Shown piece after piece: positions 51,472 through 61,015 of a stretch of 64,000 nt of DNA. The DNA is from Yinghuangia elevatio (GTDB lineage Bacteria; Actinomycetota; Actinomycetes; Streptomycetales; Streptomycetaceae): the NCBI RefSeq assembly GCF_040649515.1, contig NZ_JBEZFP010000001.1, forward strand, positions 62,001 through 126,000, written 5' to 3'. The translations under genes and the position numbers were made by a program. Under the pieces are notes generated by a model that ran no database searches, was not told the origin of the DNA, and saw only the letters and a program-made list of their open reading frames with translations. Every line of letters starts with the position of its first letter. Positions within the stretch are counted from its first letter, which is position 1.

Positions 51472-53304
51472 ATGGGTCACTACAAGTCGAATCTCCGCGA
51501 CCTCGAGTTCAACCTCTTCGAGGTGTTCGGCCGCGAGCAGGTCTACGGCAGTGGCCCGTTCGCCGAGATGGACGCCGACACCGCGCGCTCGATCCTCACC
51601 GAGGTCGAGCGCCTGGCCGTGGGCGAGCTCGCCGACTCCTTCGCGGACGCCGACCGCAACCCCCCGGTCTTCGACCCCACGACGCACACCGCCACGCTGC
51701 CCGAGTCGTTCAAGAAGAGCTACAAGGCCTACATGGACTCCGAGTGGTGGCGCCTCGCGCTGCCCGAGGAGATGGGCGGCACCACGTGCCCGCTCTCGCT
51801 GCGCTGGGCCGTCGCCGAACTGGTGCTGGGCGCCAACCCGGCCCTGTGGATGTACGCCGCGGGCCCCGACTTCGCGCACGTCCTGCACGTCCTCGGCACC
51901 GACGACCAGAAGAAGGTCGCCGCCCGCATGGTCGAGGGCCAGTGGGGCTCCACCATGGTGCTCACCGAGCCCGACGCGGGCTCCGACGTCGGCGCCGGGC
52001 GTACCAAGGCCGTCAAGCAGGACGACGGCACGTGGCACATCGAGGGCGTCAAGCGCTTCATCACATCGGGTGAACACGACCTCTCCGAGAACATCATCCA
52101 CCTGGTGCTGGCCCGCCCCGAGGGCGCCGGCCCCGGCACCAAGGGCCTCTCGCTGTTCGTCGTGCCCAAGTTCCACTTCGACTGGGACACCGGCGCGCTG
52201 GGCGAGCGCAACGGCGCCTTCGTCACCAACGTCGAGCACAAGATGGGCCTCAAGGTCTCCACGACCTGCGAGGTCACCTTCGGCGGCAACGCGAACACCC
52301 CGGCCGTCGGCTGGCTGGTCGGCGAGGTGCACAACGGCATCGCGCAGATGTTCAAGATCATCGAGTACGCGCGCATGATGGTCGGCACGAAGGCCATCGC
52401 GACCCTCTCCACCGGCTACCTCAACGCGCTCGAGTACGCCAAGGAGCGCGTCCAGGGCTCCGACCTGGCGAAGATGACCGACAAGGCCGCGCCGCGCGTG
52501 ACCATCACGCACCACCCGGACGTGCGCCGCTCGCTCATGACCCAGAAGGCGTACGCCGAAGGCATGCGCGCCCTGGTCCTCTACACCGCCACGTGGCAGG
52601 ACCGCATCGCGCGGGCCGAGGCCGAGGGCGGCCGCGACGAGCAGGCCGAGCGGGTCAACGACCTGCTCCTGCCGATCGTCAAGGGCTACGGCTCGGAGAA
52701 GTCGTACGAGCAGCTGGCCCAGTCGCTGCAGATCTTCGGCGGCTCGGGCTTCCTCCAGGAGTACCCGATCGAGCAGTACATCCGGGACTCCAAGATCGAC
52801 ACCCTCTACGAGGGCACCACCGCGATCCAGGGCCAGGACTACTTCTTCCGGAAGATCGTCCGCGACCAGGGCCAGGCGCTGACCCAGGTGGCCGGCGAGA
52901 TCCAGGAGTTCATCGCCTCCGAGGCGGGCGGCGACACGCTGGCCGGCGAGCGGGCGCTGCTCGCCCGCGCGGCCGAGGACGTGCAGGGCATCGTCGGCAC
53001 GCTGATCACCCAGCTGATGGCGTCCGAGCAGGAGGTCACCTCGATCTACAAGGTGGGGCAGAACACCACCCGCCTGCTCATGGCGTCCGGCGACCTGGTC
53101 GTCGCGTGGCTGCTGCTGCGCCAGGCGTCGGTGGCGCTCGCCAAGCTCGACGGTGCGAACGCCCGCGACAAGGCCTTCTACCAGGGCAAGGTCGCGGCGG
53201 CGAAGCACTTCGCGCGCAACGTGCTGCCGCTGCTCACGCCGCAGCGCGTGATGGCCGAGGAGACCGACAACTCGCTGATGGAACTGCCGGAGGAGGCGTT
53301 CTGA
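51472..53304 (+). CDS. Acyl-CoA dehydrogenase (610-aa long type)
   Basis: This FAD-dependent acyl-CoA dehydrogenase has a C-terminal extension, as in FadE5-like mycobacterial enzymes. FAD/substrate motifs: MVLTEPDAGSDVGAG and IEGVKRFITSGEHD; the catalytic Glu lies in TLYEGTTAIQGQD near residue 446. The last 120 residues form the extra C-terminal domain. It acts in fatty acid beta-oxidation, probably on long acyl-CoA (inference). ATG at 51472 follows a GCGGAG site. A strong terminator follows. Confidence 0.93.
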   Translation: MGHYKSNLRDLEFNLFEVFGREQVYGSGPFAEMDADTARSILTEVERLAVGELADSFADADRNPPVFDPTTHTATLPESFKKSYKAYMDSEWWRLALPEEMGGTTCPLSLRWAVAELVLGANPALWMYAAGPDFAHVLHVLGTDDQKKVAARMVEGQWGSTMVLTEPDAGSDVGAGRTKAVKQDDGTWHIEGVKRFITSGEHDLSENIIHLVLARPEGAGPGTKGLSLFVVPKFHFDWDTGALGERNGAFVTNVEHKMGLKVSTTCEVTFGGNANTPAVGWLVGEVHNGIAQMFKIIEYARMMVGTKAIATLSTGYLNALEYAKERVQGSDLAKMTDKAAPRVTITHHPDVRRSLMTQKAYAEGMRALVLYTATWQDRIARAEAEGGRDEQAERVNDLLLPIVKGYGSEKSYEQLAQSLQIFGGSGFLQEYPIEQYIRDSKIDTLYEGTTAIQGQDYFFRKIVRDQGQALTQVAGEIQEFIASEAGGDTLAGERALLARAAEDVQGIVGTLITQLMASEQEVTSIYKVGQNTTRLLMASGDLVVAWLLLRQASVALAKLDGANARDKAFYQGKVAAAKHFARNVLPLLTPQRVMAEETDNSLMELPEEAF

Positions 53305-53343
53305 TCCGCGTTTTCGCGGTTCGCGTCTGACGGTTTGTCAGCA

Positions 53344-53391
53344 GGCGGCCCCCCGTACCCTTTCCGTCCCGGGTACGGGGGACCGCCTTTT
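53344..53391 (+). terminator. Intrinsic terminator after the acyl-CoA dehydrogenase
   Basis: GGCGG-C-CCCCCGTACCC pairs with GGGTACGGGGG-A-CCGCC followed by TTTT (to 53391), 40 bp past the stop. Confidence 0.85.
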
Positions 53392-53439
53392 CGCCTCCCG
53401 GCCGTACGGGGGTCACCGGGGCAGGCCACAATCGCCCCT

Positions 53440-54609
53440 ATGACGACCAGCTCGGCGGGTGCTGCGGGTGGGGCAGGGGTGGCGGACCGGACGGGCGGAC
53501 CCGGGGCGGCGGCGCTGCTGCGCGGGTTCCTGTCGGGTGGGCTGGTCGGCGCGGCCCTCGCGTGCTTCGTCGTGGGGCCGGTGACCGACCGGATGAACCT
53601 GCTGGGTGCCGGCGCGGGGCTCATCGCGGCGAACATCCTGCTCCTGGCGATACCCAAGGCGGTACGTCGGCGCTCGGCACCGGCGCGCCCCGGACCGCGG
53701 CGCGCGCTGGCCCGGATCGAGAGCCGCCGCGCCCTGTCGTCCGAGTCCGGGGACATCCCGGTCGAGTTCGTGCTGACCGTGGCACCGGACGATGCGTCCG
53801 CGTACCGCGCCAAGTTCACCCAGTCCATCAACCTCGTCGACATCCCGGACTACAAGCCGGCCGGGATCGTGGTGGTCGAGTACCGGCCGGACCAGCTGTG
53901 GAAGGTCCAGATCGTCACCGAGCCGGACGCCGCGTGGGCGCGCCGGGCCCGGGAGGAGGTGGTGGACTCGGCCCCCGCGTCCACACTCGCCACCATGCCG
54001 ACCGAGGGGTGCGGGTTCTGCCTGCTCATGCTGGTCGGGCTGCTGCTGGGGGCGGCCGCGGTGGTGTTCGCGTTCCGCGGCGACCTGTTCGACGACGACG
54101 GCACGTCAGGCTCCCCCAACGTGACGTCGACCACCACGTCCACCACGTCGAGCACGGTCCGGATCACCGGCGACGTCATGCTGATGCCGGGGCAGATGCG
54201 CGGCGCGGCCGAGCAGTTGATCGCCCTGATGGGCACGGACAAGGCGACCGAGCTCAGCATCGACGAGGACTTCATGAGCGTGGCCGCGCCCAAGCCCGCG
54301 GACCCGGGCCTCGTCGACTCGTTCCGGTTCCGCGACGGCAAGGTGGAGGCGACGGGTCCGCACGGGACGCGGCGGCCCGACGAGCCGCTGATCGACCTGC
54401 GGGCCCTGCCGTACGACCGGATGCTGTTCCTGGTCGTCGAGGCCAAGGCCGCACTCGGCCTCACGCCCGAGACGTGGCACATGTCGTTCCACCGCGCGCC
54501 CGATACGGGCGAGCTGGAGATCATCGTGACGGTCGGCGACTCGTACGGCGGCGCCTCCCTGCGGGCCGACGCCGAGGGCAACGTGGTCGAGCGCTCGCCG
54601 CGCCGCTGA
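53440..54609 (+). CDS. Membrane protein of unknown function (389 aa)
   Basis: Three hydrophobic segments are visible: near residues 27-48, 53-71 and 190-212 (FCLLMLVGLLLGAAAVVFAF). Between segments two and three is a cytosolic-like domain with VEFVLTVAPDDASAYRAKF and GIVVVEYRPDQLWKVQIV. A Thr/Ser-rich linker (STTTSTTSSTVRI) leads to a C-terminal domain with LRALPYDRMLFLVVEAKAAL that would be outside. No family is recognised. The start is ATG 53440; the open frame before it covers the terminator hairpin. Confidence 0.72.
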   Translation: MTTSSAGAAGGAGVADRTGGPGAAALLRGFLSGGLVGAALACFVVGPVTDRMNLLGAGAGLIAANILLLAIPKAVRRRSAPARPGPRRALARIESRRALSSESGDIPVEFVLTVAPDDASAYRAKFTQSINLVDIPDYKPAGIVVVEYRPDQLWKVQIVTEPDAAWARRAREEVVDSAPASTLATMPTEGCGFCLLMLVGLLLGAAAVVFAFRGDLFDDDGTSGSPNVTSTTTSTTSSTVRITGDVMLMPGQMRGAAEQLIALMGTDKATELSIDEDFMSVAAPKPADPGLVDSFRFRDGKVEATGPHGTRRPDEPLIDLRALPYDRMLFLVVEAKAALGLTPETWHMSFHRAPDTGELEIIVTVGDSYGGASLRADAEGNVVERSPRR

Positions 54610-54660
54610 CGCCGCTCAGGGCACGGCGAGCGCCCGGTACCGGGTCGCCTCGCAGGCGGG

Positions 54661-55476
54661 TCAGAGGTCGGAGCCGCCGGTGGCGTCCAGCAGGTGGCCG
54701 GTGACCCAGCGGGCCGCGTCGGAGGCGAGGAACGCGACGGTGTCGGCGATGTCGTCCGGCCGGCCGACGCGGCCGAGTGCGGCCCGGCCCGACCAGTACG
54801 CCTGGGCCTCGGCGTTGTCGCGCAGCCATTCCGCGTTGATGTCGGTGTCGACGACCCCGGGCGCCACGCCGTTGACCGTGATGCCGCGCGCTCCGAGTTG
54901 CTTGGCGAGGGCGAGCGTGAAGACGTCGAGCGCGCCCTTGGTCGCGGCATAGGCGATGGCCTCCGGAAACGCGATGCGCGTCACTCCCGACGACACGTTG
55001 ACGATCCGGCCGCCGTCGCGCAGCAGCGGGAGGGCGCGCTGCACGATGAAGAACGGCGCCTTGGCGTTGACCGCGAACACCTGGTCGAACTCCGCCGGTT
55101 CGACGTGCTCGATGGTCTTGGACAGGCCGATGCCGGCGTTGTTGACGACGATGTCGAGGCCCGACTCCCCGTACTCGCGCAGGCCTTCGGCCAGCCCCTC
55201 GAACAAGCGGTCGACGTCGCCCGGTTCGCCGAGGCGCGCGGCGACCGGGAAGGCGCGACCGCCGGCCTCGGTGACGGCGCTCACGGTCTCCTTCGCGGCG
55301 CGTTCGTCGCTGCCGTAGTGCACGGCGACCAGGGCGCCGTCCCGGCCCAGGCGCTGGGAGATCGCGCGGCCGATGCCGCGGCTGCCGCCGGTCACGAGGG
55401 CGGTCTTGCCACGCAGCGCGGGTGCGGCGGCGGCATCGGCGGCGGCGTGGGTGGCGGTGGTGGCGGTGGTGCTCAT
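54661..55476 (-). CDS. SDR-family oxidoreductase
   Basis: This classical SDR of 271 aa has TGGSRGIGRAI, NNAGIG, active-site Ser in NVSSGV and the YxxxK pair in AYAATKGALD. It differs from the SDR at 4814-5575. The ATG at 55476 has GGGGAGA six bases upstream; residues before ALRGKTALVTGG are Thr/Ala-rich. Two TATGTAGTG boxes upstream may be operators. The substrate is unknown. Confidence 0.9.
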   Translation of the reverse strand: MSTTATTATHAAADAAAAPALRGKTALVTGGSRGIGRAISQRLGRDGALVAVHYGSDERAAKETVSAVTEAGGRAFPVAARLGEPGDVDRLFEGLAEGLREYGESGLDIVVNNAGIGLSKTIEHVEPAEFDQVFAVNAKAPFFIVQRALPLLRDGGRIVNVSSGVTRIAFPEAIAYAATKGALDVFTLALAKQLGARGITVNGVAPGVVDTDINAEWLRDNAEAQAYWSGRAALGRVGRPDDIADTVAFLASDAARWVTGHLLDATGGSDL

Positions 55477-55494
55477 GACGGTCTCCCCAAGATT

Positions 55495-55538
55495 TATGTA
55501 GTGCTCGGACCAGAAAGAAACGTAGCACATATGTAGTG
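55495..55538. promoter_or_regulatory. Repeated TATGTAGTG boxes upstream of the SDR
   Basis: TATGTAGTG occurs at 55495-55503 and 55530-55538; the second overlaps a palindrome CACATATGTA. The boxes lie 20-62 bp upstream of the SDR start and are AT-rich against the background. Confidence 0.5.
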
Positions 55539-55689
55539 GGCGCTAAGCAATTCTTTCGGCGGCGCCGCCGGACGCGTGCGGGCGCGGCCCGGCGTACCCT
55601 CGGCTGCGAGCCACAGACGACCTCCCGGACGCCCCGCAGGACGGCCCCAGGACGACAACCGCGGCCTCGCGCCGCGCAACAGGAGCACC

Positions 55690-56991
55690 ATGACTTCCCC
55701 GCACGGACAGCCTCTCGGCCACCGGTTCGACCGGGCGCACACCGACGACCTGATCGGGTACATCGCGGCGAGCCCGTCGCCGTACCACGCGGTCGCCAAC
55801 GCGGCCGAGCGGCTCGAGGCGCTCGGATTCCGCCGCCTCGCCGAGACCGACCGCTGGGAGGGCGGCCCCGGCGGCCGCTACGTCCTGCGCGGCGGCGCGC
55901 TCATCGCGTGGTTCGTCCCCGAGGGCGTCTCCGGCCCGACCGGCTTCCGCGTCGTCGGCGGCCACACCGACTCCCCCAACCTGCGGGTCAAGCCGCGCCC
56001 CGACACCGGCCGCGCCGGCTGGCGGCAGGTGGCGGTCGAGCTGTACGGCGGCACCCTGCAGAACACCTGGCTCGACCGCGACCTCGGCCTCTCCGGCCGC
56101 CTCGCGCTCAAGGACGGCAGCGAGCACCTGGTGTTCGTGGACCGCCCGCTGCTGCGCGTACCGCAGCTCGCGATCCACCTCGACCGCTCGGTCAACGAGG
56201 GTATGAGCCTCGACAAGCAGGTCCACATGACGCCCGTGTGGGGCCTCGGGCCGGTCGTCGAGGGCGAACTGATCGAGTACGTCGCCAAGGAGGCCGGCGT
56301 CGCGGCGGGCGACGTGGCCGGGTGGGACCTGATGGTCCACGACGTGCAGCCGCCCGCGTACCTGGGCCGCGACCGCGAACTCCTCGCCGCGCCACGCCTC
56401 GACAACCTGGTCTCGGTGCACGCGGGCCTCGCGGCGCTGCTCGCCGCGGCGGGGTCCGGCGATCTCGCGCACATCCCGGTGCTCGCGGCGTTCGACCACG
56501 AGGAGGTCGGCAGCGCCTCGACCACCGGGGCGGGCGGCCCCCTCCTGGAGAACACGCTGCGGCGCATCATCGGGTCGGAGGGCTGGGACGACCAGGCCCG
56601 CGCGTTCGCCGACACGCTGTGCCTGTCGAGCGACGTCGGCCACGCCGTGCACCCGAACTACGCCGAGCGGCACGACCCCGACCACCACCCCGTCCCCAAC
56701 GGCGGACCGATCCTCAAGGTCAACGCGAACCAGCGGTACGCCACCGACGCCACCGGCCGCGCGGTCTGGGCGGCGGCCTGCGACCGCGCGGGAGTTCCAT
56801 GGCAGGCGTTCGTGAGCCGCAACTCGATCCCGTGCGGCTCGACGATCGGCCCGATCACCGCCACGCGCCTCGGCGTCGAAACGGTGGACGTCGGCATCGC
56901 GATGCTCTCCATGCACTCGGCACGCGAGCTGTGCGGCGCCTCGGACCCGTACCTTCTCGCGTCCGCGATGAACGCGTTCCTGGAGAGCTGA
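55690..56991 (+). CDS. M18-family aminopeptidase
   Basis: This 433-aa dinuclear zinc aminopeptidase shows first metal ligands in VVGGHTDSPNLR, catalytic Glu and metal Glu in AAFDHEEVGSAS, further ligands in SSDVGHAVHPNY and the last His in MLSMHSARELCG. The family forms large dodecamers and removes N-terminal (often acidic) residues in the cytosol. AGGAG is five bases before the ATG. The 870 bp after it holds only weak ORFs. Confidence 0.95.
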   Translation: MTSPHGQPLGHRFDRAHTDDLIGYIAASPSPYHAVANAAERLEALGFRRLAETDRWEGGPGGRYVLRGGALIAWFVPEGVSGPTGFRVVGGHTDSPNLRVKPRPDTGRAGWRQVAVELYGGTLQNTWLDRDLGLSGRLALKDGSEHLVFVDRPLLRVPQLAIHLDRSVNEGMSLDKQVHMTPVWGLGPVVEGELIEYVAKEAGVAAGDVAGWDLMVHDVQPPAYLGRDRELLAAPRLDNLVSVHAGLAALLAAAGSGDLAHIPVLAAFDHEEVGSASTTGAGGPLLENTLRRIIGSEGWDDQARAFADTLCLSSDVGHAVHPNYAERHDPDHHPVPNGGPILKVNANQRYATDATGRAVWAAACDRAGVPWQAFVSRNSIPCGSTIGPITATRLGVETVDVGIAMLSMHSARELCGASDPYLLASAMNAFLES

Positions 56992-57361
56992 GCCGGTCCA
57001 AGCAGGCTCACGCGCGGGAAATCCGGCGGTGCGGCACGGTCCACGCGACCCTGGCGCGCCGCCGGCAGCCGCCGTTCGCCAGGCACAGGTACAGGCAGGA
57101 CCCGAGGCGTCTCTCGCCCTCTGACGCCTTCCAAGCCACCGCCGTCCACCGGGCCGTCCGCGCACCTCGCCGACCACCGGTGCCGGTCTGGCACGCCGAG
57201 AAAGCGGAACCGGGCTCTCACGTCTGCCGCGTTCCGCGCAGGCCGATTCGACAGCCCTCCACGAGGCCGCGCACTCCGTGTTTCAGACGCGCGGGCGGCG
57301 CGCGCATGGGTGCCCATGCCGGGGAGGGACGGCGGCGCGACCTCACATCGCCGAGGTCGCG

Positions 57362-57478
57362 ATGGATTTCAAGGACGCCGCCACCCAAAACATTGCCCTG
57401 TCGCTCGAAGCCGGGTGGTGCGCGGAGCATCAGTGGTTGGCCGCAACCGGGACCGGGCGCGCGAGGACTTGGCCGTGA
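57362..57478 (+). CDS. Possible small ORF (38 aa) coupled to the next
   Basis: ATG at 57362 gives MDFKDAATQNIALSLEAGW and ends with TGA overlapping GTG of the next ORF (GTGA). Composition is protein-like, not like the surrounding low-complexity sequence, but no family or clear ribosome site is seen. It could be a gene remnant. Confidence 0.3.
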   Translation: MDFKDAATQNIALSLEAGWCAEHQWLAATGTGRARTWP

Positions 57479-57819
57479 TCCTGCGAGACCCCGAAGGCCC
57501 AAGGCGGCACTGCGGGATGTGGCGACACCCCTCGGGAGCGACCGGGCGCGTGGGTGAAGAGGAATTGGACGCGGTGCCGCTCCCCCACAACCTCCCCGAT
57601 CCCCGGATCTGGATCGCCGGTGTGCCGTGGCGCCAATCCGGCACCGAGGCCACAGAGCACGGAGATCCGCGGGTGGAGGCGGCTATGACGTCGCGGAGTG
57701 GGCCGGCCGGTTCTGCGGCATTCGAACCGCACCACGAGCCGGCAAGGCCCGACGCTTCGCAGCAGACCGCGGATTCCGGCGTGCACCGCGGGCTGCGGAT
57801 CGGGGCCACTGGGCAGTAG
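57475..57819 (+). CDS. Possible hypothetical protein or remnant (114 aa)
   Basis: GTG at 57475 overlaps the preceding ORF stop. The frame begins ILRDPEGPRRHCGMWRHPSG and has GC-rich third positions for its first 70 codons, then becomes low in complexity. Not recognised; confidence is low because opposite-strand frames are also open. Confidence 0.3.
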   Translation: MILRDPEGPRRHCGMWRHPSGATGRVGEEELDAVPLPHNLPDPRIWIAGVPWRQSGTEATEHGDPRVEAAMTSRSGPAGSAAFEPHHEPARPDASQQTADSGVHRGLRIGATGQ

Positions 57820-57861
57820 GGCTGGGGGACTTGCGGTGCGCCGGACGCGAGGGCGGGCGGG

Positions 57862-59748
57862 TCAGTCGGTGGAGGGTTCGGTGTCGGGCGGGGTGATGGT
57901 GGCCAGGGAGAGCTGGAGTTCGGGGGCGCCGTCCGGGGTCTGGCGTACCGGGATGCCCCAGTCCTGCTGGTGGATGTGGCATGCGGGGTACTCGACGGGC
58001 TTGCCGTCGGGGCCGAGCGCGTCGCAGGACGCGGCCATCGCGGAGACGTGCAGGACGCCTTCGGTGACGGAGTCGTCGAGCAGCAGCGTACGGGCCAGCT
58101 CCGTACCCGGTCCCTCGCCCGCGAGCAGGAGGCCCGGCGGGCTGGCGTCCACCAGGAGCCGCGTCGCGGGGCCCTGGCGGTCGTCCAGCTTCTGACCGGG
58201 CGGCACGTCGAACACGACGGCGAGGCGCAGGCTGCCCGGGGCGATCTCGACCGGCGGACGCGCCGTGTGGTGCGCCTGCTCGGGCACCGAAAGGGCCTCG
58301 TCCGGCACGCGGATGCGGGTCACCCGGTGGCCCGCCGACTCGACGACCATGAGGTAGACGCCGTCGTCGTCGGCGACCACGACGGCGTCGGACGGTTCGC
58401 GCAGGCCGGTGGCGAGGGTGGTGACCTCGCGGGCGGCCGGGTCGTACCGGCGCAGCGCGTTGTTGTACGTGTCGGAGACCGCGACCGACCCGTCCGGCAG
58501 CACCGTGACACCCAGCGGGTGCTGCAACAGCGCCCGGTCGGCCGGTCCGTCGCGCAGCCCGAAGTCGAACAGCCCCTCGCCGACGGCGGTGGCGATCCGG
58601 CCGTCGGTCAGCTCGCGGAGCGCGGACGTCTCGGAGTCGGCGATCCAGAGCGTGTGCCCGTCCGGCGAGATCGCCAGGCCGGAGGGCTGGGCGAACCACG
58701 CGCTCTCGACGGCGCCGTCCTCCAGGCCCTCGTTGGTGGTCCCGGCCAGCACGTCGACCGACTCGCCTACCGGGTCGAACTCCCACAGCTGGTGCACGCC
58801 CGCCATCGCGACGACGACGCGGCCGCCGAACCACGCGACGTCCCACGGGCTCGACAGGTCCACTTCGCGTGCCGCCCCCGAGGTCCGGCCGCCCTGCCAC
58901 CACTGCCGCCCGGTGCCGGCGACGGTACGCACGGTCCCGGTCGCCAACGAGACCCCCCGCAGCGCGTGGTTCGCGGTGTCCGCCACCACCACGTCGTACC
59001 CGACGTGTGCGGCGACCTCGGCGGGCAGCAGCGCGAGCCCCTGCGGCTCGGCGAGCGACGCGTGCCGCGGTCCGCCGTCCGTCAGCCCGCGATGGCCGTT
59101 GCCGATGCGGCGCAGCACGGTGACCCCGTCGTCGGCGAGCTCCACGAGAGAGTGGTGGCCCGAGTCGGACACCAGGAGGGTGCCGGACGGCAGCCGCAGC
59201 ACCTTGCCGGGGAACCGCAGGTCGGTGCGCGGCGGTTCGGCGGGGACGTACGGTCCGTCCCCGCGGTGCAGCGTGCGCTTGTCCTCGTGCTCGCCCACCA
59301 GTTCGGCGACGAGGGCGTCGATCGCGTGGCCGTGGCCTTCACCGGCGAGCTGGGCGACGACGTACCCCTCGGGGTCGATCACCACGAGCGTGGGCCACGC
59401 CCGCACGGCGTACTGCCGCCACGTCGCCATTTCGGGGTCGTCCAGGACCGCGTGGCGCACCTCGTGGCGCTCGACGGCGGCGAGCACCGCGCCGTGGTCC
59501 GCCTCGTGGGCGAACTTCGGCGAGTGCACGCCGATGACCACCAGCACGTCGCGGTACTTCTCCTCCAGCTCGCGGAGCTCGTCGAGGACGTGCAGGCAGT
59601 TGATGCAGCAGAAGGTCCAGAAGTCGAGCAGAACGATCTTGCCGCGCAGTCCGGCGAGGGTGGGGGCCGAGCCCCCGGTGTTGATCCACCCGCCGGCTCC
59701 CGCGAGCTCGGGGGCGCGGACACGTACGCGGCGCGGCGTGCTGCTCAT
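57862..59748 (-). CDS. Thioredoxin-like/NHL-repeat protein (NHLRC2-like)
   Basis: This 628-aa protein has an N-terminal thioredoxin-like domain with FWTFCCINCLHVL, where CCxxC replaces CxxC, and AWPTLVVIDPEGYVV with the cis-Pro. From about residue 175 follows a beta-propeller of NHL-type repeats (PGKVLRLPSGTLLVSDSGHHSLVEL, LAEPQGLALLP, QPSGLAISPDGHTLWIAD, QHPLGVTVLPDGSVAVSDT). The C-terminal part has CHIHQQDWGIPV. It matches the NHLRC2 architecture; there is no signal peptide, so cytosolic redox or scaffold function is likely. Confidence 0.9.
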   Translation of the reverse strand: MSSTPRRVRVRAPELAGAGGWINTGGSAPTLAGLRGKIVLLDFWTFCCINCLHVLDELRELEEKYRDVLVVIGVHSPKFAHEADHGAVLAAVERHEVRHAVLDDPEMATWRQYAVRAWPTLVVIDPEGYVVAQLAGEGHGHAIDALVAELVGEHEDKRTLHRGDGPYVPAEPPRTDLRFPGKVLRLPSGTLLVSDSGHHSLVELADDGVTVLRRIGNGHRGLTDGGPRHASLAEPQGLALLPAEVAAHVGYDVVVADTANHALRGVSLATGTVRTVAGTGRQWWQGGRTSGAAREVDLSSPWDVAWFGGRVVVAMAGVHQLWEFDPVGESVDVLAGTTNEGLEDGAVESAWFAQPSGLAISPDGHTLWIADSETSALRELTDGRIATAVGEGLFDFGLRDGPADRALLQHPLGVTVLPDGSVAVSDTYNNALRRYDPAAREVTTLATGLREPSDAVVVADDDGVYLMVVESAGHRVTRIRVPDEALSVPEQAHHTARPPVEIAPGSLRLAVVFDVPPGQKLDDRQGPATRLLVDASPPGLLLAGEGPGTELARTLLLDDSVTEGVLHVSAMAASCDALGPDGKPVEYPACHIHQQDWGIPVRQTPDGAPELQLSLATITPPDTEPSTD

Positions 59749-59837
59749 GATCTCCAGTCAAACACCTGCGCACCGGTTATCGGCGCAGGACGGACCTAGA
59801 TTCCGGGTGCCGCGCGCGTCTGATCCTGACGAGGGGG

Positions 59838-60050
59838 GTGGACGGGCTGAGAGCAGAAGACGAGGCGAACTTCCGGGCGTTGTGGCATCCCGGCGCAAGG
59901 CCCTGGTGGGCACCGCCTACTTCCTCATGGGGGACGCCGGAGAAGCCGAGGATCTGGCGCAGCAGTTCCTCACGGACAGCCCGCCCGACCGCCCTTCCGC
60001 GGACCCGCCGACGCGCCGGCGGTACGCGGCGCGCGGCGCCGTACGACGGA
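59838..60050 (+). pseudogene. Decayed ECF sigma factor (5' fragment, frameshifted)
   Basis: GTG at 59838 starts LRAEDEANFRAL; after about 59882 the sigma region 2 signature ASRRKALVGTAYFLMGDAGE followed by AEDLAQQ continues in another frame, then degenerates into Pro-rich sequence. Regions 2.4 and 4 are missing. This is a frameshifted and truncated ECF sigma-70 gene, running into the 3' end of the convergent nitrilase-family gene. Confidence 0.65.
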
Positions 60051-60827
60051 TCAGCCGACCCGGCGGTCCTTGAGCACCGGGAAGTCCGCGCGGGTCTTGG
60101 CGACCAGGGCGGTGTCGATCTCGGCGGTCAGCACACGGCCCTCCGGCCCGGCCTCGGCCACGATCTCCCCCCACGGGTCGACGACCACACTGTGCCCGCC
60201 CTGGGCCAGGCCGGCCTGGGAGCCCGCGGTGTTGCAGGCGAGCACGAAGACCTGGTTCTCGACCGCCCGCGCGCGGGCCAGCAGGCGCCAGTGCTCGACG
60301 CGGCGGGCGGGCCACGCGGCCGGGACGACCAGGACCTCGGCGCCGCGGTCGAGGAGCAGCCGGAACATCTCGGGGAAGCGCAGGTCGTAGCAGGTGGCCA
60401 GGCCGAGGGTGCCGAACGGCGTGGCGAGCGTCACGAGGTCGGCGCCCGGTCCCATGAGCGCGGCCTCGCCGCTGTCGAAGCCGAACCGGTGGATCTTGCG
60501 GTACGTCGCGCGCAACGCGCCGTCCGGGCCGAACACCAGCGACGTGTTGTAGTGCGCGCCGTCGTCGCCGCGCTCGACGATGCTGCCCCCGTGCAGCCAC
60601 ACACCCGCGTCGCGCGCGGCCTCGGCGAGCGCTTGCGCGGTCGGGCCGTCCAGGGTCTCGGCGTCCTCGTCCCAGCGGGCGTAGTCCCAGCCGCCGGGCA
60701 GCCACAGCTCGGGCAGCACGACGAGGTGGTCGTCCGCACGTTCGCGCACCAAGCGCAGCGTCTCGGCGAGGCGGTCGGCCTTCGGCACGGACAGATCGAC
60801 ATCGAGCTGAATCAGGGACACGCGCAC
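60051..60827 (-). CDS. Nitrilase-superfamily carbon-nitrogen hydrolase
   Basis: This 258-aa hydrolase has a complete Glu-Lys-Cys triad: Glu in VLPELWLPGG, Lys in YRKIHRFGF, Cys in LATCYDLRFPEM. It cleaves C-N bonds of amides (Nit-like deaminated glutathione/omega-amidase branches are the nearest in length and motif). The start is GTG 60827 or 60821; the longer frame to 60959 lacks family similarity. It is divergent from the mycothiol-type enzyme. Confidence 0.9.
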   Translation of the reverse strand: MRVSLIQLDVDLSVPKADRLAETLRLVRERADDHLVVLPELWLPGGWDYARWDEDAETLDGPTAQALAEAARDAGVWLHGGSIVERGDDGAHYNTSLVFGPDGALRATYRKIHRFGFDSGEAALMGPGADLVTLATPFGTLGLATCYDLRFPEMFRLLLDRGAEVLVVPAAWPARRVEHWRLLARARAVENQVFVLACNTAGSQAGLAQGGHSVVVDPWGEIVAEAGPEGRVLTAEIDTALVAKTRADFPVLKDRRVG

Positions 60828-61015
60828 GCAGACCACCACATCCCGCTGACCGTTGAACCGGTCCCGTCGCCGGAACCCCTGCCGAACATCCCCGCAAGCG
60901 CGGGCCGCTTCGCGCGAACCGGCTGCCCCGGGCTTCCGCGCAGCGTAACGTGCCTGCATGAACGCCCGGTCGCAGACGGGCCGCGACGGGGCGTCCCGAC
61001 ACCCAGAGGTTCGCC

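Noticed and set aside
56992..57361. Several overlapping ORFs after the aminopeptidase
   Set aside because: They are Arg/Pro-rich, open on both strands and without starts or family signal; treated as non-coding.
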